Assembly: GCA_032622095.1 (NCBI GenBank)
Contig: CP136067.1
Span: 53,049,899-53,113,898 of the forward strand
DNA: 64,000 nucleotides
From: Siphonodentalium dalli
Taxonomy: Eukaryota; Mollusca; Scaphopoda; Gadilida; Siphonodentaliidae
Direction of reading: 5' to 3'
Position 1 is the stretch's first letter. Every line of letters starts with the position of its first letter. The notes under the pieces are model-generated. The model saw only the letters and a list, made by a program, of their open reading frames with translations, was not told the DNA's origin and did not search any database. The position numbers and the translations under genes were made by a program. Below, piece after piece: positions 53,857 through 64,000 of this stretch.

Positions 53857-54436
53857 TTAATCTTCTAGGTTGCGCAATCGCTCTGCGATGCGGCGCCTGA
53901 TATTCTCATCGACAGCCCCACTGTCTGCCTCATCCAATTTCCGCTTCTCCACTGCGATGTGTTCATCCAATGCGGATAGTTTGGCCAGGTTGTTCGTCAA
54001 CTCGCCTCGAATGGTCTGCATTGCCTTGTCCGGCCCCCTGATCTCGCGGAGGTTTAGTTGGGGGTCATGCATAGTTCCGAGGATCTCTTCAATGTCGGCA
54101 TCCCTGAAGTTGGTCTACATTGGCCCCACCACATCCGAGGCCTCTTTTGCAGTTTGCCCCAGGTCCTGCATCTCTACACTATCTGCAGCAGAAGCTACAC
54201 CGCCGAGTTCATTCCTTGCTGTCTGGAGGGTTGTGATCGCATTTGATCATCAACGGCCGACTGCTGGAGTTCTTGATGTATATCAGCCTGGTTGTTGCCG
54301 TCGTATCCATGACTGTCGGGTCATGTGTACCCATGCCATTCGGTTCAATGAGTGGCAATGTTTCATCTTGAGGATCAAGAGGATCCTCATCGGCTCTGAC
54401 ATCAGGATCAAATGTGGGGTTATCAAAGTCTGCCAT
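53857..54436 (-). pseudogene. Viral accessory structural protein, frameshifted
   Basis: Translation starts at the ATG at 54436 with an acidic, Asp/Pro-rich N-terminus (MADFDNPTFDPDVRADEDPL). The frame breaks near 54235, continues in another frame past an in-frame TAG at 54115-54117, and ends at the stop near 53857 in a charged coiled-coil region (residues such as EKRKLDEADSG and IRRRIAERLRNLED). It is probably a minor structural protein that is co-directional with the next gene and divergent from the capsid gene, with a 141-bp shared upstream region. I do not recognise an exact family. Confidence 0.5.
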
Positions 54437-55639
54437 TGTTCTGTTATATGTACATTACTTATAGTGACTCTGTCTCAATAATATAACATATATAATTGAA
54501 GGTAAGCTAGCTTCGATTAAATAGTCTGAATTACGCAGCAACATATATATTATTACAAGGTAATATAAAGATATATAATGGCTTCGAGTCAGTATGGACG
54601 CAAACTCAACCCATACCACAGCCTGTGGGACCCCCTCGGGGTCAAAGGCATCAGACAGTCTGTTGTTATTACAAACAATCCCAGCACGATTGGGCCAAAC
54701 CAACAGCTGCTTGTGAGTTTTCCCAACCTCGGCCCCAATGACGTAATAGTTCCCGGGACAGTGCGCCAGGTATTTACAATCACGCTGACCTCCACGGATG
54801 CAAACAGGACTGTGGTGCAGAACCTGGGCCGGGCTATTGTGAAAAAGACCACAATCAAGATCAGCGGAAATGAGGTCAACTCGTTGGACGACTCTGATGT
54901 TCGCCACCGCTACCCAGACACGCGGAAGACCACTCAGGAGAGAGAAAATGCGCAGTGTCAGGGAATTGATGAGTCTGCCAACCAAAATACGACAAAACCA
55001 AGCATAAAGGCAGGAGACAAAGACAATACCGCAGAGAAAGACAAAGCTATAGCGAAAGCCTACAGGAAGCTGGACTTTGAACTGTTGGAGAGTCAAATGC
55101 TCTTCTACCAAAGCGCACTCGGGATCCGACTCGACGAGCTAACTTTCAATGACTACAGCCGGGTGATCAGGGCACAGGAGCTTGGAATTTTTGTCAAAAC
55201 CCCTCTTTTATTGGCAGAACCACCACCCGGGACCAAAGGTCACGGAAGGAACGAAACAACAAATTGTTGCCACCCATTTTGAACTCAACTGCATTCCTAC
55301 AAAAAATATATTTTCACTAAAAACTTTTGGTACCTCTTACACCTTAGATGCCAAACTACAACATTCCATAGGTATATTTTTCCAGTTCTTCGAAAACCTC
55401 ACTTTATTTCGGTAATGTATTGTAAATTCACCAACGAACACAAATCTGCGACTTCTTCACCACCTGTCTTAGAATCTGAGTAGCGGAACTAGTACGGAAA
55501 TATGCGGAAACTTTAAAACTATGATCCGGAGACGGATAGCACGAAAGTACGGTTTATAATTTCGAACATAGCTGCTGATTACATGTTTATTACATGACCG
55601 TACCGATGCACTGATCATCGTGGACTTTTTGATGGATGA

Positions 55640-56235
55640 TAACATTGGCGTCTAGATGGGAACGAATCATTTTGGGCTCATTTGCATAAAAACATGGCCG
55701 CTGGCAGCCATCTTGGATTTAAGTGATAATACTAGATAAATCTGAATCAATAACACAGCCTAGAGCCTGTGTCGATGCTCTTATCATCACGAAAATTTTC
55801 ATCGATCATGACATTGATATATAGACGACACCGAGTCATTTTGGGCTTATTTGCATGAAAAACATGGCCGCCAACAGCCATCTTGGATTTCAAAATTGCA
55901 TCATTTAGCACGGGCAAGAGGTCGCAGTGTTGGTCCGATCATAATTAAATTTGTCACGGATGTTGACATTGACATGTAGATGGGAAACGAGTCATTTTGG
56001 TGTGAATTACCAAAGAAACATGGCCGCCGTCGGATTTCAGCGAAAACACCGCATATATAATTAGATCAATAACAATGCCTAGAGCCTAGGACTATGTCGA
56101 TGAACCGATCATCGTGAAATTGTTCATGGGTCATGACATTGGTATCAAAATGAGAACGAATCATTGCTAGAGACTGTAACATTGGTGCGATCGTCGTGAA
56201 ATTAGTCATAGAAACATGGCCGCCGTCGGATTTCA
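55640..56235 (-). repeat. Inverted array of the 155-bp GTTCCCATCTAC family
   Basis: Four or so diverged units share AACATGGCCGCC, CAGCCATCTTGGATTT and GGGAACGAATCATTTTGGG. These are complements of phrases in the 21450-22510 array. The array is captured inside the Mutator-like element. Confidence 0.75.
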
Positions 56236-56265
56236 GCCACTCGTTTCATCGACCATGAAAGTTAC

Positions 56266-57677
56266 GCCGATGGGGTCATTGTCACAAGGCTCCGGTCACA
56301 TTCGTAGCCAGTGTAGCCAGCTTACTACGTGCGCTCGCGCAACAGTATGGCGATCAGACAGATTCGTAGGTTGGTGTCACCCTACTCCGTTTCACTCCAT
56401 GACGTCACCAAAAACGACGTAAAACCTCGTGGCGTTCTGACACTTTTACTGTGCCGCGTTTTTGCTATGTTTATTTTATGTGTTGTTTTCGATTATTTGT
56501 TTGTCGCCGATATCGCCATTTGTCGGGATTCCCTGTTTCTATATTTAAAACTGGCATGCTCGTAGTGAGCCTCGATTTCGATTTTTTCTCCCATGTCAAT
56601 ATACGTCAGAGTTATGACAAAAATAGATCGACCTACATTTTCTCCATCAGAACTCTACATCAAAGAGTCTATAGACTCCTTCGGGACCTAAATAGACTCC
56701 TTCATTTGGGTATTTTTACTTATAATTGGGAAGTTTTATCATTTTTGATTCGTGCGAAGACCTCTTTTTATCGTGCGGGGAAAGAGAGACATTCAAAACG
56801 CGATTTCGTAATTCGACGCAATAGGCTGAATAGCCTAACCTTCAGCCGAGTTCCGGGTAAAATACGACGAATGACGTAACACAAAACAAAAAGCATTTGT
56901 TGACACAAACACCGTTTGAAGAGTTTATTATTACATAAAATGATCGTTATTGATTAATTATTGATTAATTATTGATATTTATTGTTGCATATTGGCTGCT
57001 ATCAATATTTACACAAATAGTATTAATTATTTCTTATAATTGCTCCTTTGGTCAACTTTGACTATTGGAAAATGAAAATGAAAATATGCCGCTGAAAAAA
57101 ATGTAATCGATATTAAAGTCTCATCCTTTCGGCAACATGGAATTGGTTTTAATTACTTAAATGATTAATATAGTAATTTGCATTTATCTGTGATGAAATG
57201 AGAAATAATAATTTTTCTAACATTAAATAAAATAAAATAAATTAAGTAAAATACAGTGAAATTATTTGTTAAATTATTGTTTATTACATTTTTGCGCACG
57301 TTGGCATCTCTCTGAGTGCATTCTAGTTTCACCGGCGATCACATTCGTAGTCAGCTTTTCTAATTCGTGGTTTATATTGCCCGAAATGACGTCATCACGT
57401 TCGTGACTAAAATGCCAACGTCATGCTCCAAAACTGACTTCGTTTATCGACTTATATTGGAATATAATTCGAGCATTCCAACGACATTGATCCGAAACAT
57501 CAGGTTATTAGATGAACTTTATATCAAAACTAAATTCAAGTTGTTGTTCGCCTGAATATGAAAAGCTGGCTACAAATGTGATCGCCATAAAAAAGCTGGC
57601 TACATTTGTGATCGATTTAAAAACCTGGCTACGAATGTGATCGGATCGCGGAGCCTTGTGACAATGACCCCATCAGC
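56266..57677. mobile_element. Second Mutator-like element (1.41 kb), nested, 9-bp TSD
   Basis: The ends are GCCGATGGGGTCATTGTCAC and its near complement, with terminal repeats of about 30 bp followed by spaced CACATTCGTAGCCAG-type repeats at both ends. The perfect 9-bp TSD GAAAGTTAC lies at 56257-56265 and 57678-57686. The longest internal ORF (56451-56879, 142 codons) has no transposase motif. Confidence 0.88.
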
Positions 57678-57686
57678 GAAAGTTAC

Positions 57687-58495
57687 ATTAAGTAATGTTT
57701 TTAATATTTTTTTGGTATTTTTGATTTTGAGAAAAACAATGCCGTTGGTGGCTAGCTGTCTTGAATTTAAAAATTGAATTTCCAATTCATGAGCACAGGC
57801 TATATAATCATATGCATAAAGCCATTCTTTGAGAGTTTTGGTGCTGATTCGTTACGACACACGAGTCACGAATACTATTTATAGATCCTGGTACCGGTAC
57901 AGTTGACAATACTTATAGTTGCTTATTAAATAAAATTTATGTTAGCGAGTTTATCACTAACTCAAATTTATAAACTAGTTATTCGGTAAACCAGTTTGCA
58001 TTACAACTTGCAAACGCACAAATAAAACGTATACTGTAAAGAATACGTAGGTTAATTTTGTGCTCTTACATTAAAGAATCTTATTACATTTTGTTACTGT
58101 ATTTGGCATATTAATGGCGAGTTTTTGTACCCTACATTGACAATTTTGAATTTCGCGAAACTAAACACTCGTTCTATAAATGCATGGCCAATATCGTTAC
58201 CTAACTCAAGAAAAATGTCTTCTCTCATCAACTAAGACATATATTTGTTCGTCAGAACTATTAAAAAACAGCATTTTATGTGGAAGTAATTAAGATATTC
58301 TGGCGACGAATCTGCACCAAAACGCACAAAGGAATCGCTTCATGCATAGGCATATATACCAGGCCTCCCCGTGAGTCTATATATCTTTTTCTTCTACTTC
58401 GTGATATTCGACCAGTAATCAGTGGGTTGATTACTATTACTATTATATGATGGATATGTTAGGCCTATACAACGGAGCGCGACACAAGCTCATAT

Positions 58496-58530
<35 letters not shown>

Positions 58531-59004
58531 AGAGAGTTTTGGTCCCCTTATGACCAATCATTGCAACCAGTAGCATTACAAAGTCAAGTAGTACATATAG
58601 GCCTACCGGTACATAACGAACATAAAACAAGAAGAAAAAAACAATACCACGTGGTCGTGCCATAAATAGAAATAAATTATATGTGAAATATTTGTACAAA
58701 TTACCATTCAGTCAAATGAAAAATATCTTCTTGGGTAGTCGTCATTTTCATGAGATGATAACAACAGACACAGAAAAATACAGAAATTTTCAGGAAAATG
58801 CACAAAACATCAGGATTAGATTTTCAAAAACGAGCATAGTATGACGCAAACATAAACTGATTTAAGTTTTCTGGCGCCTAAGTTCGAAAACCGCACGCAC
58901 TTTCAAATATTTTTGAATTTCGCGGGCTTTAAATTTAGGTTTCGATTTTATTTCGTTCCGACTTTGTTATTCCGGAAAAATGTTTTTGTGCCGTTTGTCA
59001 TTCC
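57687..59004. other. Interior of the outer Mutator-like element, no gene
   Basis: AT-rich sequence with an (AG)n microsatellite at 58498-58528 and no ORF of interest. It lies between the inner element and the right 301-bp terminal repeat. Confidence 0.6.
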
Positions 59005-60020
59005 GATTCTAAGACAGGTGATGAAGAAGTCGCAGATTTGTGTTGTTGGTGAATTTACAATACATTACCGAAATAAAGTGAGGTTTTCGAAGAACTGGAA
59101 AAATATACCTATGGAATGTTGTAGATCGGCATCTAAGGTGTAAGAGGTACCAAAAGTTTTTAGTGATAATATATTTTTTGTAGGAATACAGTTGAGTTCA
59201 AAATGGGTGGCAACAATTTGTTGTTTCGTTCCTTCCGTGACCTTTGGTCCCGGGTGGTGGTTCCGCCAATAAAAGAGGGGTTTTGACCAAATTCTAAGCT
59301 CCTGTGATCAGGGCTACCGATGCTGAGTCCGAATAAACCACCGCCAAAATCAGCGTGGTGTTTGACAAGGTTACCCAGCCTGATCTGGCCCGTATGATCC
59401 GCAACCAGTATGCAGGCCGCGTCGCAATACTTTATGACCACATCATCTGCCACCGCAAGATAGTTACAAACAAAAAAAGAAACACTAATGAATATCAACA
59501 TCAACGTCCCGAGTCGGAGTATGAAAGGCATCTTATTCCTCTTCGAAGAGGCCGGAGAATCTTTCGGCAGAAATACCGAAGACTTCTACAATCCAAAGAT
59601 CAATAAGGTTGAGATGACTGTTGAGGGCGAGCCAAACCAGCTCTACTCTCAAGGCATGCGTGCCTACCAGCAATGGGACGAAGAAAAAATGTTCTTCTCA
59701 TCGTCATCTGCCAGCAGGCGACAGCCCGGAGTGGCGATGGTCGCAAAGGATATGGGCCTGACAGATGTGTCGCTGGGCGAGTTTCTGATCAGCAAGTATG
59801 CACTGTAGCTTGACCTCAGGGCAACTGACGACGATCAATTCCACGGTAGTGGGCGACGCATAGAGAACGCATCAGAGGGTATCAGGTAATCAGATCACAC
59901 AAGAAAAAGAGGCGACAGGCCCACTGAACGTGTACTTGAGCGTGATTATGGACGCACAACTCAACATAGAAGATGGACGGTTTGTCTCAGCGCTTTATTA
60001 GTTACTACTAACGAGTTACT

Positions 60021-60074
60021 TATAGCTTCGCTATATATTTATATTACTTATTACAAAGTTATAGCGAAGCTATA
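60021..60074 (+). promoter_or_regulatory. 15-bp perfect hairpin between capsid and ATPase relics
   Basis: TATAGCTTCGCTATA at 60021-60035 pairs with TATAGCGAAGCTATA at 60060-60074 across a 24-nt AT-rich loop. It sits exactly in the intergenic gap, so it could be a transcript 3'-end or promoter element of the virus. It may equally be a later repeat. Confidence 0.5.
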
Positions 60075-60093
60075 ATTACAAAGTAATAATATA

Positions 60094-60222
60094 ATGGAAC
60101 AACTGCACCCAAAAGATCCGCACTCGGCCCTCATCTGTGGGCAGACTGGCTGCGAGAAAACAGTATTTTTCACCCTCGATCTGTTGGAGGGCCCCTACCG
60201 TGGCATGTTTCGACACATTGTT
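60094..60222 (+). pseudogene. Viral FtsK/HerA-type packaging ATPase, N-terminal stub
   Basis: The ATG at 60094 opens a frame with a P-loop (residues 16-23, GQTGCEKT) followed by a short hydrophobic strand and DLLEGPYRGMFRHIV, after which viral similarity stops at about 60222. ATPases of this class pump DNA into capsids in Polintons, adintoviruses and adenoviruses (IVa2-like). The sixth P-loop position, normally glycine (GxxGxGKT), is glutamate here, which should abolish nucleotide binding. The gene lies 92 bp after the capsid stop on the same strand, separated by a hairpin. The Walker B and the rest of the protein are missing. Confidence 0.7.
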
Positions 60223-62064
60223 ACGCCACCTGTGGTGTTTCTAGCTTCTGTGAGTTTGATATTGTGTGGTGTACAGGGCGAATGGTATTCTTGGAGATTT
60301 TGTGTACCTTACTCAATCGTACCGATAGAATCACGTAGATGCCGAAATTGTAACGTTAACGCCACCGTGTATAATATGTTTATGAAAATGTGTTAAATCG
60401 TATCGATAGAGTCAGGACAGGCTGAAATTGTAAACTTAAAGTCACTTGTTGTTGAAAATATAAATAATCTGATAGACTGAAAATAATGTGTTACCCATTT
60501 AGAACCCCTGGTTTAGTGAAGTGCATTGTGGGAAGTTTAATTGTGATTCTCCTACATCTTTATTTTCTGGAATTATCACCAAGATTTCTCCACTCTATTC
60601 TGTTAAAATGTACCCTGATCGGTCATATTCTTTTGATAATTCTAAAAAAATACATCTTAGCTACTATTCGGATCTGCTGTCCCGGTCGAAGAAGGTTTAG
60701 TTTGACCAAAACGGCTATTGACAAAAGTTTGTTTACAAAATTTGAGCATACTCAATGACCCGTAGGCCGTACACGCTGTAAATTTGTTATCGAAAACAAA
60801 TTCAATTTCTTCCATCTAAAACATAATTACGCGCTGAACTCTGTCATTTTAAGAATATAGTAGTATTATTATACTATTATACACATACACACCAAGTTTC
60901 AGCTCAAAATTTTGAAAAATGACAGTTTTATAGACATAAATCGATTTTAATGGCAAATTGTTTAATGTAATATTGTTAAATTTTATCATCGAAAAAAAAA
61001 AAAAATTTCTTCGATCTAGGAAATAATTACGTGCTGTACCCTGTCATATTTGACCGGTTCTACCTGATAATTGTGTGACAGTACAGTCGCGTTACTTTAT
61101 ACGTCAACATTGGTCATTATCACTCGACAAATTTATTTTGGTCTATCGTATCAACCCCTATTTCCCCCGCGTAGCCTGACTAAGTGTCTTTATCGCTCCA
61201 CTAATTTGTATCGTTTCATCGGTATGAATTCCATATCCAATTATCCACATATAACCAACCCAACCTCTAATCCCGGTCCAATTTATTTATTTCTTTCATC
61301 GGTATATATAGTCATGTTACGTAATATTTTATCTCGTGATACTTGTACTTATATGTCTATGGTATTACTATAGTATGCCGTATATGTATATCAATTGCTA
61401 TTCCTTTCTATATAATCCTGGTGCCAACTATAGAGATAATTTCAGACCCCCCCCCCAATTTTATATAATTGCTGCTTTAGTACAGTCGATCACGATGCAT
61501 TACATGGCAACATCGATCCACTAATTTATGTCAGTTCATCAACTTCATCGGTACAAACCCCTTTTTTCTCCGAGTCCATATAACCAACCCAACATCTTAT
61601 AGAACTCCATAAATGACTATTCTGGCACTATATAGAGATGACTAAGATTCTGACACCCCCCTATTTTATAGCCTTGTTGCAACAGTAGAGTTGATATGAT
61701 ATGCATAATATGTCAACATTGGTCGTTATTGCTCTACAAATTTATATCGGTTCAACCCTTAGTTCCCTGTATCGCCCACCCCTCCCTCAATTTATTTTTT
61801 TCATTTGTATTATAGTCTCGTCACATACACATTTTATCTTTTGTAACTTTTGCTTCAACGCGTCGAGATCCGCTGCAGAAAATACAAAACTGACAACATT
61901 TTGAAATGTAAGCAGGCTTCAAACTCATCTTATCCAAGAAAAACTCTGGTTACATAAAAAATTTGTGTATAAGGTGTACGCGCATTTGTTGCGTTAAAAA
62001 CCAAAGGTCCCAAGTCAAGGTCCAAATCCCCAACACACTGATGTGAGGTTTAACTCCATCTACA
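60223..62064. other. AT-rich stretch right of the viral fragment, no gene
   Basis: Several ORFs of 60-100 codons occur (for example 60486-60758 and 61071-61373), with skewed hydrophobic or low-complexity composition and no shared domain. Loose repeats of CAACATTGGTC-TTAT-CTC and CCCC-ATTTTATA phrases recur at 61100, 61440 and 61710. Confidence 0.45.
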
Positions 62065-62543
62065 TACAGTAATGTCCAAAGTAATTCATCACTTAACCAC
62101 AGCAAAATTGTGTGTATTTTTTCATGATTCTAAATCCTGAAAAATTACCCATAATTATGCTGTGGTTAAAGGGTCAATTACTTTGGGCATTACTGTAACC
62201 AATATAAGGATTTGAGGTTTAATGATAACTCAATCATCATACAGTAATGTTCAAAGCAATTGACCACTTAACCACAGCAGAATAATGGGTAATTTGAGGA
62301 TTGTAAATGCTGAAAAAATACATAATTCTGCTGTGGTTAAGTGGTCAATTACTTTGGGCATTACTGTAACCAATATAAGGATTTGAGGTTTAATGATAAC
62401 TCAATCCTCATACAGTAATGTCCAAAGTAATTGACCACTTGACCACAGCAAAATTATTGGTAAATTTTCAGGATTTCAAATCCTGAAAAATTACCAATAA
62501 TTCTGATGTGGTTAAGTGGTCAATTACTTTGGGTATTACTGTA
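62065..62543. mobile_element. Three tandem copies of foldback MITE family Y
   Basis: Copies at 62065-62197, 62240-62368 and 62411-62543 each begin TACAGTAATG and end ATTACTGTA, with CTTAACCACAGCA-like arms. The spacers are the same 42-bp sequence (AACCAATATAAGGATTTGAG...). The array therefore grew by duplication of MITE plus spacer rather than by three insertions. Confidence 0.88.
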
Positions 62544-63324
62544 ACCAATACAAGGATGTGAGGTTTAATGAGAACTCCATCCATATAACTAATAATTATG
62601 TGTGAAAATTAAAACAAAATAAATTCCATGATGGCATCCAATATGGACTGCTTATTCTGCTCCAAAACATGGATATTCAATATATGGATGTTTATTGGGG
62701 GAAACCGATTATTTCAATGATATTTTCATTAACTGGAATCAAAACCCGACTTACGGGAACGTGCGACTGTATCTTAAGCATATGTGCCTATTTAATGAGC
62801 CAACAATTGGAATCCCAACAGAGAAGATTGGCGTGGGTCCCTTGCGCGATCTGTCCATCGAAAACTATTTAGACATCTCAAGACACGTAAGACCCAATAA
62901 GTTAATATACAGAATAGATACATCTATTGCCTGAGTGACTAATATTTATATTTGTTACAATGAGGTCAAATAGTTGCGAAGCCAGCACCATAGTAAATCT
63001 TAAAACAACTTCTAAAGAATTAATAATTCACCTTATATTTGGTATGAAGCGTCCTTGGTTAACTGGAGTTCAGATTTGTTAACATCACGTCACCAAGGTA
63101 ATTACTTGCGAAGCCACAGCCACAACTATTTCCCTCCATAGTAATTCTCAAAACAACTTCTTAAGAACAATTGACCAGGTCAGTCGCGCAATTATTGGAA
63201 GAGCCACGGTCAATCATTTTTTTTAACCAAATGTTACATTTAAATTATTGCTTTATTTAACCAAAACAAAAATGAGAAAATTAACTTTTACTACTTGATA
63301 AATTTTATCTTTTAATTATTTCAT
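62544..63324. other. No supported gene; one protein-like ORF
   Basis: A stop-to-stop plus-strand ORF of about 101 codons (62632-62934) has protein-like composition but lacks an ATG at its start and any AG acceptor in its first 75 bp. The rest is AT-rich. Confidence 0.35.
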
Positions 63325-63328
63325 TTAA

Positions 63329-63797
63329 AGGTACTCAACCCGTAAAGAGGGTCCCCATCTCAACAGATTCCAACAACAACAATCCGATCAGAGGGTCCTA
63401 TATTACTATTTCTTTGGCTTTGGGGGTAAAAAATATTTGATTCGAGTCGAGGAACCCATCAAACAAAGCTCAGAGTTATTAGATATTGATTTTTGAAAAT
63501 TCTTATGTTCTCGAGATGAGTACTTATAACTGCCGTCAATTTGGTAACATGCTCGAGATTTTACGCCAAAATTCTATTCAAACAGACAAGGATGGATAAC
63601 TCTATAATCAAGTGGTAATAATTGACTACGTACTGGGCCAGGAAGAATTCCCGATAATGAAAAATAATAGATTTCTAAAATCGATATCTAACAAATCTGA
63701 GCTTTGATGGGTGACTTCCTCGACTCGAATCAAATATTTTTGACCCCCGAAGCCATTGAAATAGTAATTGAGAGGAGTTTTATCGGGTTGAGTACCT
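63329..63797. mobile_element. Family X MITE, complete copy flanked by TTAA
   Basis: TTAA flanks AGGTACTCAACCCG at the left (63325-63328) and its complement at the right (63798-63801). The internal TTTGATTCGAGTCGAGGAA block occurs inverted at both ends. Related copies lie at 25757, 37374 and 41663. TTAA targets fit piggyBac- or Kolobok-driven movement. Confidence 0.75.
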
Positions 63798-63904
63798 TTA
63801 AATTTTAGTATTTACAGTATACTATGTCCAAGTCTTTATAATCTGTTGAGTGACCCCACGGTCGTTTACTTTGTTAGTAATAATTTGAAGGATTACTTGT
63901 TTAA

Positions 63905-64000
63905 AGGTACTCAACCCGATAAAACTCCTCTTAATTACTATTTCAATGGCTTCGGGGGTCAAAAATATTTGATTCGAGTCGAGGAAGTCACCCATCAAAG
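63905..64000. mobile_element. Family X MITE, second copy cut by window end
   Basis: It starts right after TTAA at 63901-63904 with AGGTACTCAACCCGATAAAA. It mirrors 63702-63797 almost base for base, so two copies face each other across about 100 bp. Confidence 0.75.

Larger units (their letters stand above)
55174..59305. mobile_element. Mutator-like element (4.13 kb) inside the capsid gene, 9-bp TSD
   Basis: The terminal inverted repeats are 55174-55475 and 59005-59305, about 300 bp each and differing at only a handful of positions. The ends are ACAGGAGCTT and AAGCTCCTGT. The perfect 9-bp TSD GATCAGGGC lies at 55165-55173 and 59306-59314 and is part of the capsid reading frame. Long inverted repeats plus a 9-bp duplication indicate a MULE. 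No transposase ORF remains, so it is non-autonomous. The interior holds an inverted array of the 155-bp family, a second MULE-like element and AT-rich sequence. Confidence 0.9.
54578..60001 (+). pseudogene. Major-capsid-like gene split by a transposon
   Basis: The first part (54578-55173, about 198 codons, no stops) and the second (59315-60001) belong to one gene; the 9-bp TSD at the junction proves the split. The protein looks like the jelly-roll major capsid protein of Polinton/adintovirus-type elements: beta-rich with many Thr/Val alternations (FTITLTSTDANRTVVQNLGR) and conserved-looking phrases such as TIKISGNEVNSLDD and LTFNDYSRVI. The second part has an in-frame TAA at 59334-59336, a frameshift near 59485, a TAG at 59806-59808 and another break near 59887 before the final TAG at 59999-60001. 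The damage after the insertion point is heavier than before it. Assignment to the capsid role rests on remembered family resemblance, not on a search. Confidence 0.65.
53477..60222. mobile_element. Truncated Polinton/adintovirus-like endogenous viral fragment
   Basis: About 2.6 kb of viral sequence remains, interrupted by a 4.1-kb transposon. It holds two minus-strand structural-type genes and, divergently, a capsid-like gene followed by the start of a packaging ATPase. Both edges cut through genes: the left edge at 53477 abuts satellite sequence, the right edge at about 60222 runs into unrelated AT-rich DNA. Local GC content is clearly higher than the surroundings. No polymerase, integrase, protease or terminal repeat is present. 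The family is inferred from the gene set and the ATPase motif. All genes are broken, so this is a fossil. Confidence 0.7.

Noticed and set aside
54455-55111. 218-codon minus-strand ORF
   Set aside because: It is antisense to the first half of the capsid-like gene, which has the better protein character; GC-rich coding sequence often leaves an open antisense frame.
56451-56879. 142-codon ORF inside the inner Mutator-like element, first thought to be a transposase remnant
   Set aside because: No DDE-type motif, zinc finger or similarity to transposases; rich in Arg, Phe and Leu as in random AT-rich reading frames.

Overview
The window looks like AT-rich nuclear DNA of an invertebrate animal. 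Spliced exons, very long introns and the repeat types (Helitron, hAT, piggyBac-like, Mutator-like and PIF-like copies, tandem arrays ending in GACG-type tails) fit a lophotrochozoan, most likely a bivalve mollusc. The taxon is inferred from repeat style and from one conserved protein; no species marker was seen.

The one gene recognised with confidence is API5 (apoptosis inhibitor 5) on the minus strand. Six coding exons lie at 23900-24061, 14405-14570, 10277-10425, 9815-9955, 7120-7185 and 1390-1584, in reading order. Their phases join exactly and give 293 codons of the N-terminal HEAT/ARM-type helical region. The first exon was not found; the C-terminal exons lie beyond the left edge. The introns are packed with mobile elements, many with exact target-site duplications (TSDs): a Helitron (3203-6484), an unusual element with a 12-bp duplication (10788-11935) inside a piggyBac-type MITE, a piggyBac-like element (12163-13715), a LINE reverse-transcriptase relic (15560-16722) and two hAT elements (18045-18985, 20822-23531).

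From 24 to 48 kb the DNA is mostly nested repeats: a PIF/Harbinger-like element (25883-28714) that holds a Mutator-like copy (26855-28017), a second copy of that family (29755-31060), a 1.6-kb direct duplication (37166-38780 and 41460-43050), a hAT copy (39820-41325), a CCATGG-rich stretch, and a 131-bp tandem array just before a 94-codon ORF (44070-44354) with a polyadenylation signal. A very tentative small spliced gene lies at 34465-36074 on the minus strand.

From 48.2 to 53.5 kb there is a satellite of about 182-bp units with 364- and 728-bp higher-order periods, broken by a hAT element (48697-49734). It abuts a decayed fragment (53477-60222) of a Polinton/adintovirus-like dsDNA virus: two minus-strand accessory structural genes, a plus-strand major-capsid-like gene and the start of a packaging ATPase. 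The capsid gene is split by a 4.13-kb Mutator-like element (55174-59305; 302-bp terminal inverted repeats; 9-bp TSD), which is itself split by a second one (56266-57677; 9-bp TSD). The right end (60.2-64 kb) holds AT-rich DNA, three tandem foldback MITEs and two inverted copies of a TTAA-flanked MITE.

No RNA genes or CRISPR arrays were seen. Every call was made by eye, without database searches.
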